Below are positions 1-7,325 of a stretch of 7,988 bases of DNA, piece after piece. This DNA is from Clostridiaceae bacterium (GTDB taxonomy: Bacteria > Bacillota > Clostridia > Oscillospirales > Butyricicoccaceae). The notes beneath the pieces were generated by a model. It ran no database searches, had not been told where the DNA came from, and saw only the letters and a list, made by a program, of their open reading frames with translations. Made by a program: the position numbers and the translations under genes. Each line of letters opens with the position of its first letter. Within the stretch, counting starts at the first letter, position 1. The DNA lies in NCBI GenBank assembly GCA_018383195.1, contig JAGZOP010000073.1, positions 1 through 7,988 of the forward strand, written 5' to 3'.

Positions 1-669
1 GAGCATCCCGAAGCAGTAATAGGCAAAATTCGGGTCTTTTGACTTCTTGCATTTTACCGTTTCCCGCCACACCTCTGTGTTGCTGCCAAAGTCAAAGACG
101 ACGATCTCCTCGCCTGTGTACCACAGGGCCAGGTCGCCGCTGGCATCCAGCATGGTTTTCATGCTGTTTTTCTTGTTGGCAAAGGGTGTGATTTCATGGG
201 TGCGGAGAGAGAACTGCTCCAAAAGATAGCTGTTGTTCAGCAACAGAGTATCATTGGGGCAGAGAACCTGCTCGTAGGTCATCCGCTTGGCACCCAGAGA
301 GACCGTTTCAAGGATCTCCCCGCTGCCATCGAAGTGATAGAGGGTCTCGTCCTCAAAATCTCCGACCACCCTCGTCAGAAAGAAGTCGTCCCGTGTGAAG
401 GTGGCAGCTAAGGGCATGAAGCCGTTGCTGTCCTTGCCGACAAACCGGTGGCACCGCGCCTGCCCAACAGCGGCATCCGGATTCTGATAGACAAATCCTT
501 TCCGCATCTGGCTCATCATGGCGCTGGCCGCCTTGCTCTTGACCTGGTAAGCGGAGTCGCACAGGGTCTCCTTGACCCTCCCGCCATTCAAGCAAGTTCG
601 GATGGTATGTCCGTCAATTTCGATCCGCCACTGTTTATTTGTAGTGGGGTTGAGAAAGGTTTTTTCCAT
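1..669 (-). CDS. WGR-like domain protein with beta-propeller-like repeats (C-terminus beyond window)
   Basis: The ATG at 669 opens a frame of 223 codons that runs to base 1 without a stop, so the 3' end is missing. The start follows a near-perfect Shine-Dalgarno site, 20 nt after the CbrC-family stop, so this gene is probably co-transcribed with it. Residues 1-66 resemble a WGR domain: TNKQWRIEIDG near residue 10, then NGGRV where the family has WGRIG, then a Ser/Ala/Lys-rich helix ending in KGF. The signature Trp is replaced by Gly, so the match is degenerate. From about residue 80 there are repeated strand-rich units (DDFFLTRVV then LYHFDGSG; DTLLLNNSYLLEQF; LDASGDLALWYTGEEIVVFDFG) that look like beta-propeller blades. 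WGR domains are known from PARPs, where they contact nucleic acid and other domains, and from MolR-like bacterial proteins. No signal peptide or membrane segment is visible. The function here is unknown. Confidence 0.75.
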   Translation of the reverse strand, partial: MEKTFLNPTTNKQWRIEIDGHTIRTCLNGGRVKETLCDSAYQVKSKAASAMMSQMRKGFVYQNPDAAVGQARCHRFVGKDSNGFMPLAATFTRDDFFLTRVVGDFEDETLYHFDGSGEILETVSLGAKRMTYEQVLCPNDTLLLNNSYLLEQFSLRTHEITPFANKKNSMKTMLDASGDLALWYTGEEIVVFDFGSNTEVWRETVKCKKSKDPNFAYYCFGML

Positions 670-678
670 TGGCGCAGA

Positions 679-687
679 CACCTCCTT
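679..687 (-). promoter_or_regulatory. Shine-Dalgarno site of the WGR-like gene
   Basis: The minus strand reads AAGGAGGTG, a full match to the anti-Shine-Dalgarno sequence, with 9 nt before the ATG at 669. It sits immediately after the CbrC-family stop codon and fixes the downstream start. Confidence 0.85.
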
Positions 688-688
688 C

Positions 689-1552
689 TCAATCAAAATC
701 CATCCAGACCAGGTGTTTCCCGCAGTGGAGGCACTGGAACAGATAGCATTGCAGATGCCTGCCGTTGACGGATTCCTGAATCATTTCCTTCTGCTCATCA
801 TCCCACATCGGATCGTCCAGCACATCCTCCAGCACACCCAGCGCCCGCAGTTCTCTGGCACCCACATGGCCAAGATAGGCGCAGTAGTCGCCGCAGTGGG
901 CGCGCCAGTATTCCTGCTGCCAGCCACAGTAGCCAGGAGTTCGGTGGATGAGCTCGTCCAGTTTCTCCGGATCGTTTACGCCATCATCCAGTGCGAAATC
1001 GTCCTGAAAGCTACCGTCATATTTTCGGGCCGCCTCGCCGCTGGAAATACACTCCGGGCACAGATACTTAATATCCTCCACAGCGTAAAAGGGGCCTGTA
1101 TAGAAAATATGGGTCGTCTTGCCGCAGCAGTCGCAGGCAACGCCATCCGCGGACTCCTCAAAAGCGCCGGTTTCCAGAGGGGTGGGGTGATACCGGAAGG
1201 TGGGCAGACCCAGCTGGGCCTGCCGCTCCTTCTCTTTCTGCTTTTCCTCCGGCGTTTTGGGATTGGGGAGAGCATAATGATTGCCCCATCTTTCTGCATA
1301 GTCCTTCAGCGTGCCCAGCCGCTTGAGTGTCTTTTTATCGGAACGATTTCCGATTTGGCAGAGCAGTTCGTAGGCATCCTTCTTAAAGTCCAGCAGATCA
1401 TACACATCCACCAGCACTTCCTTGGCCTGCTTGTCTTCCGACAGCTCCAGTTTCTCCTTAAAAGTATAGAGAGCGCGGACACTGTCCGGATTTCCTTTTG
1501 TCTCCCGAAACTGTTTTTGGAGTTCAATATATCGCTTCCGATATTCGTTCAT
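689..1552 (-). CDS. CbrC-family (UPF0167) protein with N-terminal extension
   Basis: This 287-residue protein has two parts. Residues about 116-287 match the CbrC/UPF0167 family: LPTFRYHPTPLETGAF near 116-131, the cysteine cluster CDCCG at 140-144, CPEC at 165-168, KLDELIHRTPGYCGWQQEYW near 197-216, and the terminal YLFQCLHCGKHLVW with C274 and C277. The paired cysteines suggest metal binding. Residues 1-115 are a charged, helix-rich segment (YRKRYIELQKQFRE; VDVYDLLDFKKDAYELL) absent from the short enterobacterial form; it may be a helical-repeat adaptor. E. coli CbrC belongs to the CreBC regulon and is linked to colicin E2 tolerance, but its biochemistry is unknown. I chose ATG 1552 because GGGAGA lies 8 nt upstream. 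A GTG at 1558 is in frame but too close to that site. The gene starts 15 nt after the giant gene's stop. Confidence 0.9.
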   Translation of the reverse strand: MNEYRKRYIELQKQFRETKGNPDSVRALYTFKEKLELSEDKQAKEVLVDVYDLLDFKKDAYELLCQIGNRSDKKTLKRLGTLKDYAERWGNHYALPNPKTPEEKQKEKERQAQLGLPTFRYHPTPLETGAFEESADGVACDCCGKTTHIFYTGPFYAVEDIKYLCPECISSGEAARKYDGSFQDDFALDDGVNDPEKLDELIHRTPGYCGWQQEYWRAHCGDYCAYLGHVGARELRALGVLEDVLDDPMWDDEQKEMIQESVNGRHLQCYLFQCLHCGKHLVWMDFD

Positions 1553-1560
1553 GGTCACAA

Positions 1561-1566
1561 TCTCCC
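1561..1566 (-). promoter_or_regulatory. Shine-Dalgarno site deciding the CbrC-family start
   Basis: The minus strand reads GGGAGA directly after the giant gene's TGA. It lies 8 nt from the ATG at 1552 but only 2 nt from the in-frame GTG at 1558, so the ATG is the better start. Confidence 0.7.
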
Positions 1567-1567
1567 A

Positions 1568-4500
1568 TCAATCCCACCAGAAATACCAGACGGTGGACTG
1601 CCGCAGCGCATCCGCCAAAGCACCTACGGTGGCGTCCTCCGGCCCTTGATCGATCACATCGGGACAGAAGCCGTACAGCTCCACTGCCGCATCCATGGCT
1701 TTCTCCTCAGGAACAGGGGAGGGAAGGGCAAATTCCAATTCGTCATGGGTTATGGCGGCGGGCACCGCGCCATACTGCTCGAACCAGTATTTGGCCGCAG
1801 CCATCAGCTCTGGTGTGTCGGGGCAGTCATTCCAGTTTCCGAAGGGCAGGTAGGCGAAGATCTCCCAGGGATTCTTCACCGGGATCTTGGCCAGAATAAG
1901 GGGATAGGTCATATCGTTGTCAGAATTCCAGTAGCAGGAGAAACGGTCATTATCATGGCCGCCCTCCATCTCGCCCAGGATCTCCTCATCCCAGTCCATA
2001 TCGTCATCCTCGGCTTCTTCCTTGCGCTGGACGGTCAATTTCTCCATAACCGCCTTTCCGTCCTTAATGGGGGCGGAGAGCATCTTCTTCCGGTATTCGG
2101 CCACCTTGTCCGGGTCAAAGGCATAGTCATCCTCTCCATCGCTGTCCGGGTCGGAATTCATAATCAGGCACTCCCACAGGATTTCATCGTCCGCCTTGAT
2201 GAGCACCGGCACAAAGCCTTCCTGGGCGCTGTCCCGCTTGGCATAGCTGTAAGCTGCCATGATGGGGTCATCGTCCTTCATAGTGGGGAAATAGGTGCAT
2301 TCACAGTCCAGATACTCCATCAAAGCCTTGGCCAGTTCAGAAGGCTCCAACGTGTCCTCGTCGAAGTCCTGTCCCTGCCAGTTGGCAAAGCGTTCTTCGA
2401 TCACCTCTGCCATGGCCTGATAGTAGTCCTCGTCAAAGGGGATAAACAGATAGGCTTCATCCTGGAACTCGCCGGAGTGATACTGCTCTGAGCCGAAATA
2501 TTCCAAGGCATAGTTATCAATGTCACTGGGGAAGTATGGGCTGTCCGGCTCTCCATAGTAGTAGGAGGCAAACGCCCGGCCCTTTTGATTGAATAGAGAG
2601 CCAACCAGCTGCCCATCCAGCTCGTCCCGGAGAAAGGCCCGCAGGTCCACACTGGCAGGATCAACCTTGATTTTCTGTACCACCTCGCTGTATTCTGTGA
2701 GGAATTCTTCGCCCATCAGGTCATGCTCCATGCACCAGCGCAGGTAAATGGCCATGTGGTTATAGGCGGTGATCTCATCCACCGGCAGTTCTTTTTCCTG
2801 AATGGATTCCAGGTGCCAGTCCGCATCGTCCATTTCCACCACATAGTCGTCCTCATCATCCCCGCTGCAAAGGGGGCCTCTGGTGATGACATCCTGACGA
2901 TCAGGCTCCACTACAAAGCTGACGCCGTCCATTTTGCCCAGCAGGGCTTCCGCATCATGGGTCAGTTTATATTCCAGCTCGTCTCGGTAGAGGGGGACCA
3001 CCTGATAAAAGTTGACCTCCTCGCCGCCCGGCAGGATGCAGACTTCGCTGCCATCTTCCGTGTCCTGAGGACCGGTCAGAATGGCGGCGCAGAGCTTTGT
3101 ATTTTCCGCAAAGTCCTCCTCATTGTCCATGGTGTGGCCGAAGCCCAGCCAGGTATCGCTGGCAATGGGCAGGCGGGCCAGGGTTTTCAGCAGACGGATG
3201 GGCCAGTACCACCGCTCATTCTGCAGATCCTCATGCTCCAGCTTCCAGTCCTTCGGCAGAGCGATGGCCAGCTCCGCCCGCTCCAATTTATATTCGGCCA
3301 GTTCCTCCGGTACATTCATCCGGTGGGTAGCCATGCCCATCGTAACCAGCGTGTAGTAGTCCCTTTCCTCCGAAGGCGGAACAACGCAGATGTCCACATG
3401 GATGTCCGGGGAGACTAGCTCGTGGAACACATTCTCGAATTTGCCGAAATACTGCTGGATGTGCCCCTCGACGCCTTCCATCTCCTCCTCAGTGTAGACC
3501 TCGGGAACACCGAATTCCTCATCCTGGGACTCTCTGTCCTCATCGCCGCCATCCGGGTTGCCATCCGATGACGCCCAGGAGATTTTCAGGGTCATCTGTT
3601 CCTCCGGCAGTCCGACACCAGGGCTGCGGGTGATGGTGTGCTTATCATCCTCCGCAAAACCGATGGTCTCTCCGTCATGAAGTTCCACATCATTCTCCAG
3701 CACATAGGACACAAGGCTGGCCAGGAAGTCCCGGAGACTGTTCGGGTCGGCATCGACGCCCAACACCTCTATCTCGTCTTTGCCGAACACATCCATGCCG
3801 TAGGTGTAGCCATTCATGCCATGCTCATCCCGCCAGAGACCAAACCAGATCCAGTTGAAGATGGGCAGCTCGTCCTCACGCATCATGTTGGCAAAGCCCT
3901 CATAGAATCGGGGTTCAAACACCACACCGCTGGTGTAGATGCCGGTGGCATATTTCTGGCGGCAGCAGGCGGCCACCATCTTGGTGAACAGCTTACCCTT
4001 TTCCAGCAGATCCTCCTCTTTGCCCAGCACTGCTACCATCAGGTGGGCGCTGTGCTCCTTGGCAACCTTGACCGCATCCTTCCACATATAGTTGTTTTCC
4101 GCGTTGGCCTCGGCCTCGCCGCCGGGGATGGGATAGCTATTCAGGCTGACGGCGGCGAGCATATCGCCTACTTCAAAGACCAGCGCGTCGTCGTCCTTCT
4201 CCTCGCTGGCGTCGTATTCCTCCACGGCGACGTCCCACTTTTCCTTCATGTCCCGGATGAACTGCTCTTTGTCCCATTCTCCCTTGGACAGCAGCACAAA
4301 GCCAGTGAAGACGTCTGTGTGATCCGTGTCACTCTCGCCCTCATCTGCCGGGTCCAGCTCGCTGACTCGCTCCTCGTCATCCGACTCTTCCACGGGCGGC
4401 GTTTTCAGGTTTACTGTGCCTGCCTCCCGGCGGAAGGTATGGAAAGTGGCCCAGGGGAGGTCGCTGTCCTCGAAGAACTTCTTTGCCATCTGGAGCGCCG

Positions 4501-6730
4501 TACGGATGTCCCAGGCGATGAAGTCTACATAGCCGCAAAAGAGGCCGGTGGCTCCGCCGGTGAGGGTGAGCACCTCCGGGCCGTCACCGGTGGTGAACAA
4601 TTCTTCCAGCTTGTCCCGGAAGTCAAAGATCTTCTCCGTTCCTTCCTCCTCCCGCAAGGTATCCAGGGGATAGCAGAAGAAGCCCGCTACCGCTCCGTCG
4701 GCATGAAGAGCGTCCATGAAGTCATTGTCGGCATTCAGATAGCCGTTGATCAGGGGCGCACAGCAAGTGGAGCCCACTATGGTATCCAGCCGCCAGTCGG
4801 CGTCCGGGTCTTCATTGGGTTTCATTTCGTAGCCAAGGTAGCTCTCCAGATAGGATTCCGGGGCGGTGGAGAGTTCCAGACCCCGCTTCTTCAGCTTGTC
4901 CGGCAGTTGGGACATGGAGATGGAGGGCTCTGCCTTGGGCTCCTCCAGCACATCGAAATCGTCAATGTACCGCATGTGGGAGATCTCGCCCAGCACTTGG
5001 TCGGTGAGGGTGGTGAGCATCCACCAGACTCGGCCTTCCGCCTCCCGGAGCATGGGCAGCAGCTTTTCGCAGTAGGCGGAAATGGCAAAGCTGTTTTCGC
5101 CCTGTTCCTCCAACCAGATCTGCACATCCTCCCCTGAAACCTCATAGCCATCATCAGTCCGAAGACCGATGTTCTGGATGGACTGACGGCCCACCAGGAT
5201 GTTCCAGTGCTCCAGCACCTCCTTGGGGGCGTGCTTCTGGAAGTAGATCAGCTCAAACAGCTTGACCTTGTCACCCTCCGGGGTGAGGATCAGCTCGTAC
5301 TTCTCGCCGTTGAAGCCCATCTCGAAAGAGATTTCATCAAAAACCAGATTCAACGTTTCCTGCATTTGGGCCACGAGTTCTGCGCCGCGGGTGTGATCTT
5401 TGTCCTCGTCCATCATCTGGCGCAATTCTGCTTCCATCTCGGCAAAGGTTTCACACCAGTCCTTTGTCCTTTCCCGGAAGCACTCCGAGAACTGTGGCAG
5501 AGAAATCCCCTTCTTGCACCAGTCGATCAGCTGCATGGTATCCTCGTCACCAGGGCGGGCCTCCAATGCCTTTTCAAAATACCGCAAGGCACGTCCCTCC
5601 TGATCCAGGTAAAAGTAAGCGTAACCCATGCGGAAGTTCCAGCAGTGGTCGCCCTCAAAGTATTCCTCATGGGGCTTGAGAAGAGAGATGGCCTTTTTGA
5701 GCATATCTCTGCCGCCTGCTTTGTATGGATCTGCCAGATTGTTATAGGCCCGGGCCAGCTCACTGTCCATCTCCGGGGTGCGTTCCTGGGCAGGGATGGC
5801 CTCCAGCGCATCAAGGATCTTCCGGTACTCGTTGTTTTCATTCCACTTCTGGCACTGCTCCAAAATGTCCATATCCGATTCCTCCTCGTCCTCATCCGGT
5901 TTCCAGTCTTTGATCTGCTGGAACACGCCATTTTCATCTCGCTCAAAGGCGCAGGGGGCGGGCGTATGCAGCAGCGGGATAATGTCGGGGTCGTCGTTGC
6001 AGATGGTGTTGAGGCCGTAGATTCCAGCGTTGTTTGGGTCGTCCATGTACTCGTCGCTCTCGTCACCGGCGGTGAAGCGCCAGCCGCTGTCCCAGTCGCC
6101 GTCCGGCTCCTCCCGGTAGCAGTATCCGACTTTGTAGCCCTCCACCGTGATGCGGTTGGTGGCGATACAACCATTGGCTTCCTCCCAGTCTGGGAGCAGA
6201 ATCTTCATGTCCTCTGCTTTCACATGGAAGCTGCAGTTGCGGCCGGCGGCCTCGTACAGCTCCTTCCGCAGCGCCTCTACATCCCAAGCCATCTCTTGGA
6301 TTTCCTCGTCGTCCATCATTTCATGGAGGTCATAGGACAGGGGATCATGGGCAAAATCCGCCAGGGCCTTGTTCATGGCGTCGTGTTCCTCTGGCGTGGC
6401 GGTGATGCGGATGCGGCGGGAGGGGGTGTTGTACTCGTCCAGATCCTGGAGGTTCACACTGCCGCTGACACTGCACTCCAGCAGGATGGCGGCCAGGTCG
6501 GTGACCACATCAATGGCGAAGTGAAAGTCCATCTCCACGCCATTGGAGTGGGTGAACTCCAGATACTCCACAGTTTGGTGGAAGTCCCAGTTTTGTTTGT
6601 CCAGTCCGATCTTGGTAAAAATCTCGCTGAGGGAGATCTCCTCTTTCTTTTGGTCTTCCAAAAACGCCACAAGGTTCAGACTGTCATCCGAGCCTCCAAT
6701 AAAATTGCCCCAGTATTTTTTGGTATACAT
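1568..6730 (-). CDS. Giant multidomain immunity-like protein: DUF2185/Imm33 - TPR - DUF4261 - SUFU - DUF4253
   Basis: A 1720-residue soluble, strongly acidic protein with no signal peptide or membrane segment. Domains by eye: 1-160, conserved block of unknown role (YWGNFIGGSDDSLNL); about 160-275, DUF2185/Imm33-like (GCIATNRITVEGYKVGY, SGWRF, AFERDENGVF); 285-400, TPR-like helices (MGYAYFYLDQEGRALRYFEKAL); 405-775, unassigned conserved block (HWNILVGRQ, TGGATGLFCGYVDFIAWD); about 805-1050, DUF4261-like (FTGFVLLSKGEWD, HSAHLMVAVLG, MDVFGKDEIEVL, GETIGF); 1085-1285, SUFU (VFHELVSPDIHVDI, YYTLVTMGM, RAELAIALPKDW, RWYWPIRLLKTLARLP, VNFYQVVPLY); about 1297-1450, DUF7832-like (DDADWHLESI); about 1605-1720, DUF4253 (AYLPFGNWNDCPDTPEL, terminal VWYFWWD). 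Acidic linkers lie near 277-287, 780-805, 1053-1085 and 1288-1300. SUFU and DUF2185 are immunity-type domains in polymorphic toxin systems, so a poly-immunity role is inferred; no toxin is in view. The start is fixed by AAGGAGG 8 nt upstream. The frame is intact throughout. Confidence 0.92.
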   Translation of the reverse strand: MYTKKYWGNFIGGSDDSLNLVAFLEDQKKEEISLSEIFTKIGLDKQNWDFHQTVEYLEFTHSNGVEMDFHFAIDVVTDLAAILLECSVSGSVNLQDLDEYNTPSRRIRITATPEEHDAMNKALADFAHDPLSYDLHEMMDDEEIQEMAWDVEALRKELYEAAGRNCSFHVKAEDMKILLPDWEEANGCIATNRITVEGYKVGYCYREEPDGDWDSGWRFTAGDESDEYMDDPNNAGIYGLNTICNDDPDIIPLLHTPAPCAFERDENGVFQQIKDWKPDEDEEESDMDILEQCQKWNENNEYRKILDALEAIPAQERTPEMDSELARAYNNLADPYKAGGRDMLKKAISLLKPHEEYFEGDHCWNFRMGYAYFYLDQEGRALRYFEKALEARPGDEDTMQLIDWCKKGISLPQFSECFRERTKDWCETFAEMEAELRQMMDEDKDHTRGAELVAQMQETLNLVFDEISFEMGFNGEKYELILTPEGDKVKLFELIYFQKHAPKEVLEHWNILVGRQSIQNIGLRTDDGYEVSGEDVQIWLEEQGENSFAISAYCEKLLPMLREAEGRVWWMLTTLTDQVLGEISHMRYIDDFDVLEEPKAEPSISMSQLPDKLKKRGLELSTAPESYLESYLGYEMKPNEDPDADWRLDTIVGSTCCAPLINGYLNADNDFMDALHADGAVAGFFCYPLDTLREEEGTEKIFDFRDKLEELFTTGDGPEVLTLTGGATGLFCGYVDFIAWDIRTALQMAKKFFEDSDLPWATFHTFRREAGTVNLKTPPVEESDDEERVSELDPADEGESDTDHTDVFTGFVLLSKGEWDKEQFIRDMKEKWDVAVEEYDASEEKDDDALVFEVGDMLAAVSLNSYPIPGGEAEANAENNYMWKDAVKVAKEHSAHLMVAVLGKEEDLLEKGKLFTKMVAACCRQKYATGIYTSGVVFEPRFYEGFANMMREDELPIFNWIWFGLWRDEHGMNGYTYGMDVFGKDEIEVLGVDADPNSLRDFLASLVSYVLENDVELHDGETIGFAEDDKHTITRSPGVGLPEEQMTLKISWASSDGNPDGGDEDRESQDEEFGVPEVYTEEEMEGVEGHIQQYFGKFENVFHELVSPDIHVDICVVPPSEERDYYTLVTMGMATHRMNVPEELAEYKLERAELAIALPKDWKLEHEDLQNERWYWPIRLLKTLARLPIASDTWLGFGHTMDNEEDFAENTKLCAAILTGPQDTEDGSEVCILPGGEEVNFYQVVPLYRDELEYKLTHDAEALLGKMDGVSFVVEPDRQDVITRGPLCSGDDEDDYVVEMDDADWHLESIQEKELPVDEITAYNHMAIYLRWCMEHDLMGEEFLTEYSEVVQKIKVDPASVDLRAFLRDELDGQLVGSLFNQKGRAFASYYYGEPDSPYFPSDIDNYALEYFGSEQYHSGEFQDEAYLFIPFDEDYYQAMAEVIEERFANWQGQDFDEDTLEPSELAKALMEYLDCECTYFPTMKDDDPIMAAYSYAKRDSAQEGFVPVLIKADDEILWECLIMNSDPDSDGEDDYAFDPDKVAEYRKKMLSAPIKDGKAVMEKLTVQRKEEAEDDDMDWDEEILGEMEGGHDNDRFSCYWNSDNDMTYPLILAKIPVKNPWEIFAYLPFGNWNDCPDTPELMAAAKYWFEQYGAVPAAITHDELEFALPSPVPEEKAMDAAVELYGFCPDVIDQGPEDATVGALADALRQSTVWYFWWD

Positions 6731-6738
6731 CTGTCACG

Positions 6739-6745
6739 CCTCCTT
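6739..6745 (-). promoter_or_regulatory. Shine-Dalgarno site of the giant gene
   Basis: The minus strand reads AAGGAGG, 8 nt before the ATG at 6730 and directly after the TAA of the preceding short frame. This is an optimal site, so the giant gene should be efficiently translated, possibly with coupling to the short frame. Confidence 0.85.
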
Positions 6746-6844
6746 TTATTCCGGCCAATCGCTCATGGCCGGGGTCCACTTCGTATAGGAGGCCGCCGGT
6801 TCTCCCTCCGGTGCGCCCTCCCAAAAGAGCTTGATATACTCCAT
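6746..6844 (-). pseudogene. Short 32-codon frame, likely frameshifted remnant of a DUF6881-like gene
   Basis: The ATG at 6844 has an AAGGAG site 10 nt upstream and opens MEYIKLFWEGAPEGEP, then ends at a TAA abutting the giant gene's ribosome-binding site. The opening resembles the start of small DUF6881-like proteins, which begin roughly Met-x-Tyr-Ile-Lys-Val-x-Trp and continue with Glu-Pro-Val-Leu-Leu-Tyr and an acidic Glu/Asp pair. In this frame the next residues are AASYTKWTP. The frame that reads CTC at 6789-6791 instead gives LLYEVDPGHERLA, which fits the expected continuation. That second frame then runs into the giant gene and stops at 6684-6686, so the rest of the gene is gone. I read it as a frameshifted, 3'-truncated relic that kept its translation start. 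It could still make a 32-residue peptide or serve as a translated leader. The family match is from memory and short. Confidence 0.5.
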
Positions 6845-6854
6845 CCTGATACCA

Positions 6855-6860
6855 CTCCTT
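6855..6860 (-). promoter_or_regulatory. Shine-Dalgarno site of the short relic frame
   Basis: The minus strand reads AAGGAG, 10 nt before the ATG at 6844, in the 22-nt gap after the cysteine-protein stop. Its good quality is why the relic is listed as once, or still, translated. Confidence 0.6.
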
Positions 6861-6866
6861 GAGATT

Positions 6867-7325
6867 TCATGAACCAAGCTGTCCCGCATTTACCGGGTGG
6901 AAGATCCTGCGGCCTGTCAGCACCTCCTCCAGCTTTTTGGCCAGCGCCTCCACAATGGCGTGGCAGGGATTTTCGTAGCCAACGATCTCCAGCCTTTGCA
7001 GCTCGACGCAGTGGAGCGTTCCATAGAAGCCCAGCATGAAGTCCGTCAATTCAGCAATCATCTGGTAGCCTTCCATGTTGCTCATATCCGTCTGGCCCTC
7101 TTTTGCGGTCATCAGCCCAATGATCCCCACCGCCACGGTAAAGGCACCGCAGCAGGAATGCTCGGTCTGCATCCCAAGGCCCATGACGGAGAACATTTTC
7201 CGGGTCTCCTCGGACAAATTCAGATGGTAATATTCATTGCAGGCCATGAACATGGCCTCAGCGCAGGTCAGTTCCGTGCCGATGTGGTAGTGGTTGACCA
7301 GTTCATAGAGTTTCATTGTTGCCAT
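6867..7325 (-). CDS. C-GCAxxG-C-C family cysteine protein
   Basis: This 152-residue, mostly helical small protein belongs to the C-GCAxxG-C-C family (PF09719-like). The cysteine layout fits: C21 in TCAEAMFMACNEYY; C58-C59 in HSCCGAFTVAVGIIGLM, at the family's CGAxxG position; C106 in YGTLHC; C121 in NPCHAIVEAL. These cysteines are thought to bind metal or act in redox chemistry, but no specific reaction is established. There is no signal peptide. The start is ambiguous. ATG 7325 has GGAG 6 nt upstream and is preferred, giving a 13-nt overlap with the NADAR gene. ATG 7316 would form a classic ATGA overlap with the NADAR stop and give MKLYELVNHY, but it lacks a well-spaced site. Either way it is translationally coupled to the NADAR gene. 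The frame is open further upstream to 7607, but that stretch is antisense-free shadow coding of the NADAR gene in another frame. Confidence 0.85.
   Translation of the reverse strand: MATMKLYELVNHYHIGTELTCAEAMFMACNEYYHLNLSEETRKMFSVMGLGMQTEHSCCGAFTVAVGIIGLMTAKEGQTDMSNMEGYQMIAELTDFMLGFYGTLHCVELQRLEIVGYENPCHAIVEALAKKLEEVLTGRRIFHPVNAGQLGS

Noticed and set aside
670..688. Possible intergenic regulatory element or terminator between the CbrC-family and WGR-like genes
   Set aside because: The gap is only 19 nt and is accounted for by the ribosome-binding site; no hairpin or T-run is present.
572..2491. Plus-strand open frame of 639 codons
   Set aside because: It lies opposite the CbrC-family gene and the 3' end of the giant gene. 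Opposite the giant gene it is in codon register, where antisense stops appear only if the sense strand uses TTA, CTA or TCA, which are avoided here. Its translation shows no family motif, while the minus strand has clear ones.
2723..3418. Plus-strand open frame of 231 codons
   Set aside because: Antisense to the SUFU and DUF7832-like part of the giant gene in the same codon-register frame; no recognisable domain.
3638..5137. Plus-strand open frame of 499 codons
   Set aside because: Same register effect opposite the giant gene; composition is the mirror of acidic codons (Val, Leu, His, Phe rich) and no motif is visible.
5880..5900. Repeated cctcgtc/tcctc runs that look like a simple repeat, also seen at several other sites
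   Set aside because: They are the complement of Asp/Glu codons in acidic linkers of the giant protein, without regular spacing or spacers, so neither a CRISPR array nor a tandem repeat.
5207..6862. Plus-strand open frame of 551 codons
   Set aside because: Same register effect; it spans the start of the giant gene, its ribosome-binding site and the relic gene, which a real antisense gene would be unlikely to do.
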